Below are positions 25,001 through 32,990 of a DNA stretch of 64,000 nt, one piece after another. Where the stretch lies: contig NZ_QXQA01000004.1 of assembly GCF_003583765.1 (NCBI RefSeq), positions 1 to 64,000 of the forward strand, written 5' to 3'. Within the stretch, counting starts at the first letter, position 1; every line of letters begins with the position of its first letter. Source of the stretch: Paenibacillus nanensis (GTDB lineage: Bacteria; Bacillota; Bacilli; Paenibacillales; Paenibacillaceae). Below the pieces are notes generated by a model that worked only from the letters and a program-made list of their open reading frames with translations, had not been told where the DNA came from and did not search any database. Both the position numbers and the translations under genes were made by a program.

Positions 25001-25133
25001 TTCGACATGTGTTTTTGTCGAACCATTACGAAAAACTTCGACTTATGGAACAAATTATTAATTATATCGAACTCTAATAAAAAAATAAAGAAAAAAGATT
25101 TTCGACAGAAGGAATTCGGTAAGCAGTGTCGAA
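25001..25133. promoter_or_regulatory. Cluster of 0A boxes upstream of spo0A
   Basis: Four exact copies of the Spo0A recognition core TGTCGAA or its complement TTCGACA occur at 25001-25007, 25016-25022, 25101-25107 and 25127-25133. A one-mismatch copy (TTCGACT) lies at 25037-25043. Spo0A~P acting on its own gene through such boxes is established in B. subtilis. The last box is about 60 bases before the start codon. Confidence 0.85.
25087..25115 (+). promoter_or_regulatory. SigH-like promoter of spo0A
   Basis: AAAGAAAAA (25087-25095) matches the SigH -35 consensus RnAGGAWWW at all but one position. AAGGAAT (25109-25115) matches the -10 RnnGAAT. The spacer is 13 bases, one more than usual. A 0A box lies inside the spacer, as expected for an autoregulated switch promoter. 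B. subtilis spo0A has a SigH promoter. Confidence 0.5.
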
Positions 25134-25194
25134 AACGTAAAGGCAGGCAGCTAATGATCGAAGTCATAAATATCATTTAAGGGAGGATTACATT

Positions 25195-26007
25195 TTGCAT
25201 AAGATCGAAGTATTATTGGCAGATGACAACCGAGAATTTACCAACCTGTTATCGGAATATATATCCGAACAAAGTGATATGCATGTAAGCGGGGTCGCTT
25301 ACAATGGTGAAGAGGTCATTCGTCACCTGGAGCAATCCAGGAACGTTCCGGATATACTGATTCTGGACATTATTATGCCGCACTTGGACGGTTTAGGCGT
25401 ACTCGAGCGTTTAAAAGAAATGAATTTGTCTCCGATGCCTAAAATTATTATGCTGACTGCCTTTGGCCAGGAGAATATTACGCAGAAGGCTGTACAGCTC
25501 GGAGCATCCTATTACATACTGAAGCCATTTGACATGGATATTTTGGCAAACCGAATCCGTCAGCTGGTTGGCAATTCGACATTCAGTTCATCCTCGTCTT
25601 ACAGCACAAGCACAACGACAGTGAAATCGAATGTCGTACCGCTCGCGAAGGGCAAAAACCTGGATGCGAATATTACCAGTATTATTCACGAAATTGGCGT
25701 ACCTGCGCACATTAAAGGATATCAGTATTTGCGCGAAGCGATTACGATGGTGTACAACAACATCGAGATTCTTGGGGCGATTACGAAGACGCTTTACCCG
25801 GCGATTGCCGAAAAGTTCAAAACAACGCCATCACGAGTGGAACGCGCGATTCGTCACGCTATTGAGGTAGCATGGACGCGGGGTAACATCGACAGCATCA
25901 GCCACCTGTTCGGCTACACCATTAACATCAGCAAGTCGAAGCCGACGAACAGCGAATTCATCGCGATGGTCGCCGACAAGCTGCGGATCGAGCATAAGGT
26001 AAGCTAA
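25195..26007 (+). CDS. spo0A: Stage 0 sporulation protein A, master response regulator
   Basis: Phosphorelay end point and DNA-binding switch for sporulation entry. The 270 residues have a receiver domain with acidic pocket ADDN (residues 9-12), phospho-acceptor Asp58 in [12 protein letters not shown] and the lysine in ILKPFD. A serine/threonine-rich linker follows (about residues 128-148), then the Spo0A DNA-binding domain ([49 protein letters not shown]). TTG 25195 is the start, after GGGAGGA. The DNA-contact region is very close to B. subtilis, consistent with the standard 0A boxes upstream. Confidence 0.97.
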   Translation: MHKIEVLLADDNREFTNLLSEYISEQSDMHVSGVAYNGEEVIRHLEQSRNVPDILILDIIMPHLDGLGVLERLKEMNLSPMPKIIMLTAFGQENITQKAVQLGASYYILKPFDMDILANRIRQLVGNSTFSSSSSYSTSTTTVKSNVVPLAKGKNLDANITSIIHEIGVPAHIKGYQYLREAITMVYNNIEILGAITKTLYPAIAEKFKTTPSRVERAIRHAIEVAWTRGNIDSISHLFGYTINISKSKPTNSEFIAMVADKLRIEHKVS

Positions 26008-26014
26008 AGGCATT

Positions 26015-26062
26015 AACCACCTTTTTACGAATCCATTATTGGTTCTAGAGGGTGGTTTTTTA
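26015..26062 (+). terminator. Terminator after spo0A
   Basis: AACCACC (26015-26021) pairs with GGTGGTT (26051-26057), followed by TTTTTAT. Confidence 0.8.
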
Positions 26063-26089
26063 TTTGTGTGCTGAGAAATGAAAATACTT

Positions 26090-26095
26090 TATAAT
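26090..26095 (+). promoter_or_regulatory. -10 box of the diguanylate cyclase gene
   Basis: A consensus TATAAT lies 41 bases before the TTG start. The nearest -35-like box, TTGTGT at 26064-26069, is 20 bases away, which is longer than normal, so promoter strength is uncertain. Confidence 0.45.
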
Positions 26096-26135
26096 AGGGA
26101 CAGACATACTTTTATACGTTGAAGGGAAGACAGCA

Positions 26136-27239
26136 TTGAATATTTTTAACACCGTCCAAGATGTAATCGCCAATTTTTCGATCGTCACCGCTTATTTATT
26201 TCTGGTCAATCAATTCGTTTTTCGCAAGCGCGCGTTAGGACCTCCGACATCGTTCGCAAATCAATTGCTTATTGGGTTCATTGCTGGTCTTCTCGGTATC
26301 TTGCTCATGGTGTTTACCGTGCAAACCGACGGTTCTTTTATTGATTTTCGCCAAATTGCTCTTGTTATCGCAGCGTTGCACGGAGGAGTAGCCGCTTCGG
26401 CCATTACGGGACTTATAGTATTTCTAATGAGGATGTTTGCGTTCGGCGCGATCTCGACAGCAACCGTTGTCGCATCGGCTAATACGCTGTTGATTGCGGT
26501 TGTGGTCGGATTGTTGTTTAAAAGCAAATTATCCTATTGGAAGAAATGGACTTATGCGCTGCTCGTCTGCAATGTTTTGACCAGTATCGTGTTTTATGTC
26601 AATCTTCGCGAGAAGAGCCTATTACCTATCTTCATTTATATAATCATGATGTCATTGGGCGGATGGTTCACGGCGTATTTAAGTCAATTTCTTGCAAAAG
26701 CGAAAGCGTATTTCGATAAAGTAGAGCGGGAAGCGACAGTGGATTTTTTGACGGGGCTTCACAATCATCGAACGTTTGATCAAAAATTTAACACCTCTCT
26801 TCAAGCGGCAGAGGAGAAACAGGATTGCTTGTCCATCGCATTGGTGGACATCGATTATTTCAAAAAAGTAAATGACCGGTACGGCCACAGCAACGGTGAC
26901 GCGGTACTTAAACAATTGGGGGATCTGCTGATGCAAACTGCCCGAACCTTTGATATCGTGTCGCGAAACGGTGGGGAAGAGTTTTCGGTGCTGATGTATG
27001 ACACGCCTCATGAGCATGCGCTTTCCATTGCAGAGAAATTTCGAATTGCCGTTGAACAACATCATTTTCGATTGAACGACGGCCAGAGCATCCGCCTGAC
27101 GGTATCGATCGGCGTAGCGACTTATCCCGATACGAACCGGGACGACTTGATCGATCAAGCCGATGGCGCCTTGTATCAAGCAAAGACGGATGGCAGAAAT
27201 GCCGTTCGTTCAAGCCGCGCAATAAAAAAGCAGATTTGA
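26136..27239 (+). CDS. Membrane diguanylate cyclase (5TMR-LYT type sensor plus GGDEF)
   Basis: Makes cyclic di-GMP from two GTP. The 367 residues begin with a LytS/YhcK-type sensor of five to six membrane helices (residues about 5-190, including GVAASAITGLIVFLMR), then a GGDEF domain. The active-site loop is RNGGEEF (about residue 279), and an RxxD product-inhibition site, RTFD, lies at about 270, so the enzyme looks both active and feedback-controlled. TTG 26136 follows AAGGGA. It lies alone between spo0A and the bkd region; this neighbour is not in the B. subtilis order. The ligand sensed is unknown. Confidence 0.9.
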   Translation: MNIFNTVQDVIANFSIVTAYLFLVNQFVFRKRALGPPTSFANQLLIGFIAGLLGILLMVFTVQTDGSFIDFRQIALVIAALHGGVAASAITGLIVFLMRMFAFGAISTATVVASANTLLIAVVVGLLFKSKLSYWKKWTYALLVCNVLTSIVFYVNLREKSLLPIFIYIIMMSLGGWFTAYLSQFLAKAKAYFDKVEREATVDFLTGLHNHRTFDQKFNTSLQAAEEKQDCLSIALVDIDYFKKVNDRYGHSNGDAVLKQLGDLLMQTARTFDIVSRNGGEEFSVLMYDTPHEHALSIAEKFRIAVEQHHFRLNDGQSIRLTVSIGVATYPDTNRDDLIDQADGALYQAKTDGRNAVRSSRAIKKQI

Positions 27240-27257
27240 ATTAATATTCAAATCTGC
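27230..27257. terminator. Palindrome containing the stop codons of two convergent genes
   Basis: GCAGATTTGAA (27230-27240) and TTCAAATCTGC (27247-27257) form a perfect 11-bp stem with a six-base loop. The TGA of the diguanylate cyclase gene (27237-27239) lies in one arm and the TAA of the reverse-strand gene (27243-27241) in the loop. On the reverse strand the stem is followed by six T, so it best terminates the reverse gene. Confidence 0.8.
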
Positions 27258-27405
27258 GATTGACATATACGTTGCTTCCATATTTGCGGATCAGCCGTAC
27301 TGCTTCCTCTCGCATGAAAGCGCGGATATCTTGGAGCTTCTGCTTATTAGGCCGAAGCGTCTCTGTTTTTTTGCCGTCAACCATCACATCAAACACAATG
27401 TGCAA
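27241..27405 (-). CDS. Small conserved-looking protein of unknown function
   Basis: I do not recognise this 54-residue basic, soluble protein ((L)HIVFDVMVDGKKTETLRP, with helix-like DIRAFMREEAVRLIRKYG and a C-terminal NRRFEY). The reverse-strand sequence AGGGAGGCGA lies seven bases before a TTG at 27405, a better start than the ATG eleven codons upstream. It has no close operon partner: it converges with the diguanylate cyclase gene, and the next reverse gene upstream (DUF2627) ends in its own terminator. Confidence 0.6.
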   Translation of the reverse strand: MHIVFDVMVDGKKTETLRPNKQKLQDIRAFMREEAVRLIRKYGSNVYVNRRFEY

Positions 27406-27523
27406 TGCGCTCGCCTCCCTTCGTTCAGATGAGTCCATTGTAGGTTGTTATCGTTACCGAAGAATTAAGCCTATTCCGGCTTTTTGTAAATATTGGACGA
27501 GATCATTATCACCATGTAAAATG

Positions 27524-27573
27524 AAAAAGCGCCATCGACGCTAAGCCTGAGGCTTGGGAGGTCGAGGGCGCTT
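27524..27573 (-). terminator. Terminator of the DUF2627 gene
   Basis: On the reverse strand AAGCGCC pairs with GGCGCTT, with an inner CGAC/GTCG stem, and TTTTTCATTTT follows. The 5' arm lies within the last codons of the gene. Confidence 0.65.
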
Positions 27574-27834
27574 CTCTTTGAATCTTGGCGCTACATAATT
27601 GCGTTTGCGGTCACGGAAGAAGATCCATCCGCCGATAAAACCGGCTCCTGCAGCGAACATAACGAGGCCGAGGAGAAAGCGAAGCCACTGAAAATCAGGT
27701 GTCACCGCATCGTTGCCAAAATCGGAAAAGTAAATGAAGACAGCGTCTTTCATCTTCAGAAATCCGAAGCAGGCGATAATGCCGGGAACGACAAGCATAA
27801 TAATGGCGATAAAACGGGAGATCATTAATTTCAT
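27541..27834 (-). CDS. yqzF: DUF2627 membrane protein (YqzF-like)
   Basis: A 97-residue protein with two membrane helices (FIAIIMLVVPGIIACFGFL and FLLGLVMFAAGAGFIGGWIFF) and a basic, proline-rich tail. It matches the DUF2627 family, whose B. subtilis member YqzF lies near the bkd operon, as here. Function unknown. ATG 27834 follows AAGGAG on the reverse strand; the frame is open upstream without family-like sequence. Confidence 0.75.
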   Translation of the reverse strand: MKLMISRFIAIIMLVVPGIIACFGFLKMKDAVFIYFSDFGNDAVTPDFQWLRFLLGLVMFAAGAGFIGGWIFFRDRKRNYVAPRFKEKRPRPPKPQA

Positions 27835-27982
27835 TTTGTTGCAGACTCCTTGCTCCAATCTTCTTCGGTTAAGTAAATCTGAACTCTTCCCTCTATCATA
27901 CCTTTTTCTATGAAAGGTGTCTATTTTCGAAGATGACGGTGAAAAGACGGGCAAAAAGGGGTACAATGGTACTGCGGCTTTA

Positions 27983-27991
27983 TGCTATAAG
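27983..27991 (+). promoter_or_regulatory. Possible extended -10 upstream of lpdV
   Basis: TGCTATAAG is one base from the extended -10 consensus and lies about 65 bases before the TTG start. No clear -35 box. The SigL-type -24/-12 pattern that drives bkd in B. subtilis was not seen here. Confidence 0.35.
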
Positions 27992-28054
27992 ATGCGCGCA
28001 ATGCATGATCATACTGGACAAACATATATTGATGATATACAGGAGGCGAAGGGA

Positions 28055-29482
28055 TTGGCTATTACAGTGGACGTAGCTGTGCTTGGCGGAGGGCCTGGCG
28101 GGTATACGGCGGCGATTAGGGCTGCGCAGGCAGGCAAAAAGGTTGCCATCGTAGAGATGGATAAGCTAGGCGGCACATGTTTACATAAGGGATGCATTCC
28201 AAGCAAATCGCTGCTTCGCAGCGCAGAGGTATACCGGACGCTGCTGCATTCGGCAGCCTACGGGATTGACGTATCGGAAGACGCGGTATCGCTTAATTTC
28301 AATAAAGTACAGCTTCGCAAATCTTCGACAGTCGAACAGCTTCATCGCGGTCTTCAAGGCTTAATGAAAAAAAATGGCATTGAAGTTATCCATGGAAAAG
28401 GGAGAGTGATCGGACCATCGATCTTTTCGCCGAAAAGCGGTTCTTTGGCCGTCGAGCTGGCGGATGGCGAGATGGAGTCAGTTGTATCTTCGAATCTGAT
28501 TATCGCCACAGGATCCAGACCGAGAATGCTTCCAGGGCTTAAGGCAGACGGGGAATACATATTGACCAGCGACGATGCGCTTGAGCTGGACAAGCTTCCG
28601 AGCTCGATTCTGATCGTGGGCGGCGGCGTCATTGGGGTAGAATGGGCTTCCATGCTGCAGGATTTCGGCGTTAATGTCACGCTTGCAGAGGCGGGCGCCA
28701 GACTGCTTCCGGGAGAGGACGCCGAAGTGTCAGCCGCCTTGATGAGGTCGCTTCGAAGCCGCGGTGTTCGCGTCTTAACCAGTGTCATGCTGGACACCGC
28801 CAGCTTTGAGACAGGAACGGAAGGCGTCAGCATTCAAGCGGGAACGCCGGATGGCAATGTCAACCTTACCGCGGACAAGCTGCTCGTATCGGTCGGCCGG
28901 ACCGCCAACATCGAAGGGATCGGACTTGAAAATACGGATGTTCGGACTAAGGATGGCTTTATCGAAGTGAATGAATACGGCCAGACGACAGAACCGCATA
29001 TTTATGCCATCGGCGATGTCATCGGGGGCGTTCAGCTGGCGCATGCGGCGGCCCACGAAGGATTGATTGCCGCGGATCATATCAACGGCTTGAAGCCTGA
29101 TATTCTGCCTCATCATATGATACCGCGCTGCATTTACTCCAGCCCTGAAATTGCGTCGTACGGCTTCACGGAAGACGGGGCGCGCACAAGAGGACATGAT
29201 ATTAAGATTGGCAAAATCCCGTTCCAAGCGATCGGTAAAGCACTTGTGCTGGGGGAGGCGGAAGGGTTCGTGAAAGTCATTGCGGATCGTAAAACAAACG
29301 ATATTCTCGGCGTGCACATGATCGGACCGCATGCGACGGATCTGATCGCCGAGGCGTCCCTTGCGGGATGGCTCAACGCGACGCCATGGGAAGTAGGCGC
29401 AATGGTGCACCCTCATCCGACGCTGTCGGAAGCGATAGGCGAAGCGATGCTGGCTGTGGACGGGAAGGCAATCGCGTTTTGA
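28055..29482 (+). CDS. lpdV: Dihydrolipoyl dehydrogenase, E3 of the branched-chain keto acid complex
   Basis: Flavoprotein that reoxidises the lipoyl arm of E2 with NAD. The 475 residues show the FAD loop VLGGGPGGYTAAIRAAQ, the redox disulfide GGTCLHKGCIPSK, an NAD loop VGGGVIGVEWASM and the C-terminal HPHPTLSEAIGEA with the catalytic His-Glu pair. TTG 28055 is eight bases after AGGAGG; the frame is open upstream but not family-like. Position before the E1 and E2 genes marks it as the branched-chain complex E3, though such E3s can be shared with pyruvate dehydrogenase. Confidence 0.92.
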   Translation: MAITVDVAVLGGGPGGYTAAIRAAQAGKKVAIVEMDKLGGTCLHKGCIPSKSLLRSAEVYRTLLHSAAYGIDVSEDAVSLNFNKVQLRKSSTVEQLHRGLQGLMKKNGIEVIHGKGRVIGPSIFSPKSGSLAVELADGEMESVVSSNLIIATGSRPRMLPGLKADGEYILTSDDALELDKLPSSILIVGGGVIGVEWASMLQDFGVNVTLAEAGARLLPGEDAEVSAALMRSLRSRGVRVLTSVMLDTASFETGTEGVSIQAGTPDGNVNLTADKLLVSVGRTANIEGIGLENTDVRTKDGFIEVNEYGQTTEPHIYAIGDVIGGVQLAHAAAHEGLIAADHINGLKPDILPHHMIPRCIYSSPEIASYGFTEDGARTRGHDIKIGKIPFQAIGKALVLGEAEGFVKVIADRKTNDILGVHMIGPHATDLIAEASLAGWLNATPWEVGAMVHPHPTLSEAIGEAMLAVDGKAIAF

Positions 29483-29582
29483 AGGGAAGATTTTCTTTTT
29501 AGCCGAGGAACGGTTATAATGAATGTGATGTGGTCTTAGTACCAGGTTATAATTGATGGGCAAATGAAGGAGGAATACCTTT

Positions 29583-30617
29583 ATGACCGGGATGTCTTCT
29601 GCAAGTCAAAAGGTTCGCCATTTGGAATTAGGGCTTAGCGATGAGCAGGCTATCAATATGTATACGCAGATGGTTAAAGCAAGGAAGTTCGACGAGCGCA
29701 TCCTTCTGCTGCAGCGCGCCGGCAAAGTTAATTTTCACGTATCCGGCATCGGGCAGGAGGTTGCCCAAGTGGCGGCCGCGTTCGCGCTGGACCGGGACAA
29801 TGACTACTTCTTGCCCTATTACCGCGACTACGGCTTCGTGTTGTCCGTCGGCATGACGCTTCGCGAGCTCATGCTGTCTGTATTTGCGAAAGCGGAGGAC
29901 CCGAACAGCGGTGGCCGTCAAATGCCGGGCCATTTCGGCCACAAGAAGCTGCGGATCGTAACGGGCTCCAGCCCGGTGACAACGCAGGTGCCGCATGCCG
30001 TCGGCATCGCGCTGGCCGCTAAAATGAAGAAAAAACCGATAGTCAGCTTTGTCACGTTCGGCGAAGGCTCCAGCAATCAGGGCGATTTCCATGAAGGCTG
30101 CAACTTTGCGGGTGTTCATAAGCTGCCTGTAATTTTAATGTGCGAAAACAACCAATACGCGATATCCGTGCCTATCCATAAGCAGCTAGCGGGCAGAGTG
30201 GCCGACCGCGCGATCGGTTATGGCTTCCCTGGCTTACAGGTGGACGGCAACGACGCGCTGGAGATGTACCGGGTCGTGAAAGAGGCGAGAGACCGGGCGG
30301 TAGCGGGCGAGGGCCCAACGCTGATCGAAGCGATGATGTACCGTCTGTCTCCGCATTCGACTTCCGACAACGATCTGGCTTACCGGACGAAGGAAGAAGT
30401 GGAAGAGCACCGCGCCAAAGACGGCATTCCGAAGTTCAAGCAATATTTGATCGATTGCGGCATTTGGAATGAAGAGCTTGACGCGGAGCTTCTTGCAAAG
30501 GTGCGCAAAGAACTGGACGAAGCGACGGAATACGCCGATAACGCGCCGTTCCCAGCGCCGGAGACGACGCTGCTTCACGTTTACGCGAATGATAGCGCGC
30601 AAAGGGGGAACCGTTAA
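29583..30617 (+). CDS. bkdAA: Branched-chain 2-oxoacid dehydrogenase E1 alpha
   Basis: Decarboxylates branched-chain 2-oxoacids with thiamine diphosphate, giving primers for iso and anteiso fatty acids. The 344 residues hold the E1-alpha core GGRQMPGHFGHKKLRIV, the cofactor segment FGEGSSNQGDFHEGCNFAGV and the phosphorylation-loop-type YRLSPHSTSDND. The ribosome site is AAGGAGGAA. Two TATAAT boxes (29513-29518, and again near 29548) lie in the 100-base gap after lpdV, so an extra promoter is possible. The stop overlaps bkdAB (TAATG). Confidence 0.93.
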   Translation: MTGMSSASQKVRHLELGLSDEQAINMYTQMVKARKFDERILLLQRAGKVNFHVSGIGQEVAQVAAAFALDRDNDYFLPYYRDYGFVLSVGMTLRELMLSVFAKAEDPNSGGRQMPGHFGHKKLRIVTGSSPVTTQVPHAVGIALAAKMKKKPIVSFVTFGEGSSNQGDFHEGCNFAGVHKLPVILMCENNQYAISVPIHKQLAGRVADRAIGYGFPGLQVDGNDALEMYRVVKEARDRAVAGEGPTLIEAMMYRLSPHSTSDNDLAYRTKEEVEEHRAKDGIPKFKQYLIDCGIWNEELDAELLAKVRKELDEATEYADNAPFPAPETTLLHVYANDSAQRGNR

Positions 30618-31600
30618 TGGCTGTAATGGATTATATCGACGCGATCCGGCTTGCGATGAAGGAAGAGATGGAACGGGACGAGGACGTTTTCGTCCTTGGC
30701 GAGGATGTCGGCGTCAAAGGCGGCGTCTTTACAACGACAAAAGGCTTGCACGAGCAGTTCGGCGAGTACCGGGCGCTTGATACGCCGCTTGCCGAGTCGG
30801 CGATTGCCGGCGTTGCAATCGGCGCCGCGATGTACGGCATGAAGCCGATTGCGGAGATGCAGTATTCGGATTTTATGTTCCCGGCGACGAATCAGATCAT
30901 TAGCGAAGCGGCCAAAATCCGTTACCGCTCCAATAACGACTGGAGCTGTCCGGTTGTCATCCGCGCTCCGATCGGCGGCGGCATATTTGGCGGACTTTAT
31001 CATTCGCAGTGCCCGGAATCGGTGTTTTTCGGCACTCCGGGACTTAAAATTGTAGCCCCATACCGGCCTTACGATGCTAAAGGACTGCTGAAAGCGGCCG
31101 TGCGGGACGAAGATCCGGTTCTTTACTTTGAAAATAAAAAAGCCTATAGGCTCATTAACGGCGAAGTGCCGGAGGACGACTACATCGTCGAGATCGGCAA
31201 AGCGAATGTGCTGCGCGAAGGCGATGATATTACCGTTATCGGCTACAGCATGCCGCTTCGCTTCGTCGAACAGGCGGCGGAAGAGCTGCAGCAGGAAGGG
31301 ATCAGCGCTCATATTCTCGATCTGCGCACGCTTCAGCCTCTGGATAAGGAAGCGATTTTGGAGGCCGTCCGCAAAACCGGTAAAGTCCTGATTATTCATG
31401 AGGATAACAAAACAGGCGGCGTAGGAGCCGAAGTATCCGCCATTATCGCAGAAGAACTGCTGTATGAGCTTGACGCCCCAATTATGCGTCTATGCGGACC
31501 GGATGTGCCGGCGATGCCGATTAATCCGCCCGGCGAGAAGTTTTTCCTGCTGAACAAGGATAAAGTAAAAGAAGCGATGAGAAACCTGGCTTTATATTAA
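30617..31600 (+). CDS. bkdAB: Branched-chain 2-oxoacid dehydrogenase E1 beta
   Basis: Partner of BkdAA in the E1 heterotetramer. The 327 residues are a transketolase-like pyrimidine-binding half (VFVLGEDVGVKGGVFTTTKGL, YGMKPIAEMQYSDFMFP) and a C-terminal half (LIIHEDNKTGGVGAEVSA). The start overlaps the stop of bkdAA by one base, which implies coupled translation of equal subunits. Confidence 0.94.
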   Translation: MAVMDYIDAIRLAMKEEMERDEDVFVLGEDVGVKGGVFTTTKGLHEQFGEYRALDTPLAESAIAGVAIGAAMYGMKPIAEMQYSDFMFPATNQIISEAAKIRYRSNNDWSCPVVIRAPIGGGIFGGLYHSQCPESVFFGTPGLKIVAPYRPYDAKGLLKAAVRDEDPVLYFENKKAYRLINGEVPEDDYIVEIGKANVLREGDDITVIGYSMPLRFVEQAAEELQQEGISAHILDLRTLQPLDKEAILEAVRKTGKVLIIHEDNKTGGVGAEVSAIIAEELLYELDAPIMRLCGPDVPAMPINPPGEKFFLLNKDKVKEAMRNLALY

Positions 31601-31652
31601 TCGGTATCGCGAGTGCGAACGAAGAAGGCATGGATAGTTGGGAGTTGGTGAT

Positions 31653-32975
31653 ATGAATAAATCGATAATGGAAATCGTCGTGCCGCAGCTGGCCGAATCG
31701 CTAGTGAACGCAACGATCGACAAATGGCTGAAGCAGCCTGGAGATATGGTGGACATCTATGAGCCGATCTGTGAAATCGTAACGGATAAGGTGAATGCCG
31801 AGCTGCCGTCCACGGTTTCCGGCAAGCTTGTAAAAATTTTAGTAGGCAACGGAGAGACGGTTCCGGTCGGAACCCCCGTTTGCTTGATCGAGACAGAAAG
31901 CGCGGAAGCGTCTATGCCGCAGCAGGCGCCGCAAGCTCCTAGCGTTAACGCGGGAGCTTCCGTACAACCTGCGGCATCGACGCTCCTGAGTGAAGACGCT
32001 CCGATGCGCGGCCGATTCTCTCCGGCCGTGCAGCAGCTCGCCGCCGAACACGGCGTCCGGCTGGCGGATGTTCCGGGAACGGGGCTTGGCGGCAGAATTA
32101 CGCGCAAGGATGTGCTGGCATACGTGGCAAGCGGAGCGCATAAGAACAATGCGGCTCACGCTGCTCCAGCCGCCCCGGCGTCGATGGATCCGGTCGTGCA
32201 GGTCCGCTCATCCGGCATTCACCTGTCCGAGACGCCGCGAATTCCGAAGATCGAGATCGAAAGCGCTGCGCCGGGGCGCGGCGAAACGTTTATCGACGTG
32301 ACGCCGATTCGCAATACGATCGCGCGCAATATGCGCCAAAGCGTCAGCGAAATTCCGCACGCCTGGACGATGATCGAGGTGGACGTAACCAACTTGGTTA
32401 TCCTTCGCAACAAATTAAAGGACGAGTTTATGAAGCGGGAAGGAATTAACTTAACGTACTTGGCATTCCTGTTAAAGGCCGTCGTTAACGCGATTAAGGA
32501 TTTCCCGATCATGAATTCGACGTGGGCTGTTGATAAGATTATTGTTAAACGCGACATTAACATCTCGCTCGCGGTTGGCACGGAGGACTCTGTGCTGACG
32601 CCCGTTATCAAAAACGCGGATCATAAAAACGTCGCCGGCCTGGCCAAAGAAATCGACGAGCTGGCGCGTAAGACGCGCGAAGGCAAGCTGACGCTTTCGG
32701 ATATGCAGGGCGGCACGTTTACGGTCAATAATACAGGCTCCTTCGGCTCCATCCTGTCTTATCCGATTATTAACTACCCGCAAGCGGCCATTCTGACATT
32801 CGAATCGATTGTGAAGCGGCCTGTCGTCATCAACGATATGATCGCGGTCCGTTCGATGGCGAACCTCTGCTTGTCGTTAGATCATCGGATCTTGGACGGG
32901 GTCATCTGCGGCCGGTTCCTTCAACGGGTGAAGGACAATTTGGAAAGCTTCACGATTGAAAGCAAATTGTATTAG
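31653..32975 (+). CDS. bkdB: Branched-chain 2-oxoacid dehydrogenase E2 (lipoyl acyltransferase)
   Basis: Core of the complex; transfers the branched acyl group from lipoamide to CoA. The 440 residues have one lipoyl domain with Lys46 in EIVTDKVNAE, an Ala/Pro linker, an E1/E3-binding domain (FSPAVQQLAAEHGVRLADV), another linker, and the catalytic domain with SLDHRILDG near the end. ATG 31653 follows GGGAG at nine bases. lipB, whose product starts lipoylation of such domains, follows 15 bases later. Confidence 0.93.
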   Translation: MNKSIMEIVVPQLAESLVNATIDKWLKQPGDMVDIYEPICEIVTDKVNAELPSTVSGKLVKILVGNGETVPVGTPVCLIETESAEASMPQQAPQAPSVNAGASVQPAASTLLSEDAPMRGRFSPAVQQLAAEHGVRLADVPGTGLGGRITRKDVLAYVASGAHKNNAAHAAPAAPASMDPVVQVRSSGIHLSETPRIPKIEIESAAPGRGETFIDVTPIRNTIARNMRQSVSEIPHAWTMIEVDVTNLVILRNKLKDEFMKREGINLTYLAFLLKAVVNAIKDFPIMNSTWAVDKIIVKRDINISLAVGTEDSVLTPVIKNADHKNVAGLAKEIDELARKTREGKLTLSDMQGGTFTVNNTGSFGSILSYPIINYPQAAILTFESIVKRPVVINDMIAVRSMANLCLSLDHRILDGVICGRFLQRVKDNLESFTIESKLY

Positions 32976-32990
32976 AGAAGAGGAATGGGC

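Noticed and set aside
28775..29563. 262-codon reverse frame opposite lpdV
   Set aside because: Mirror frame of the dehydrogenase gene, basic and without recognisable domain.
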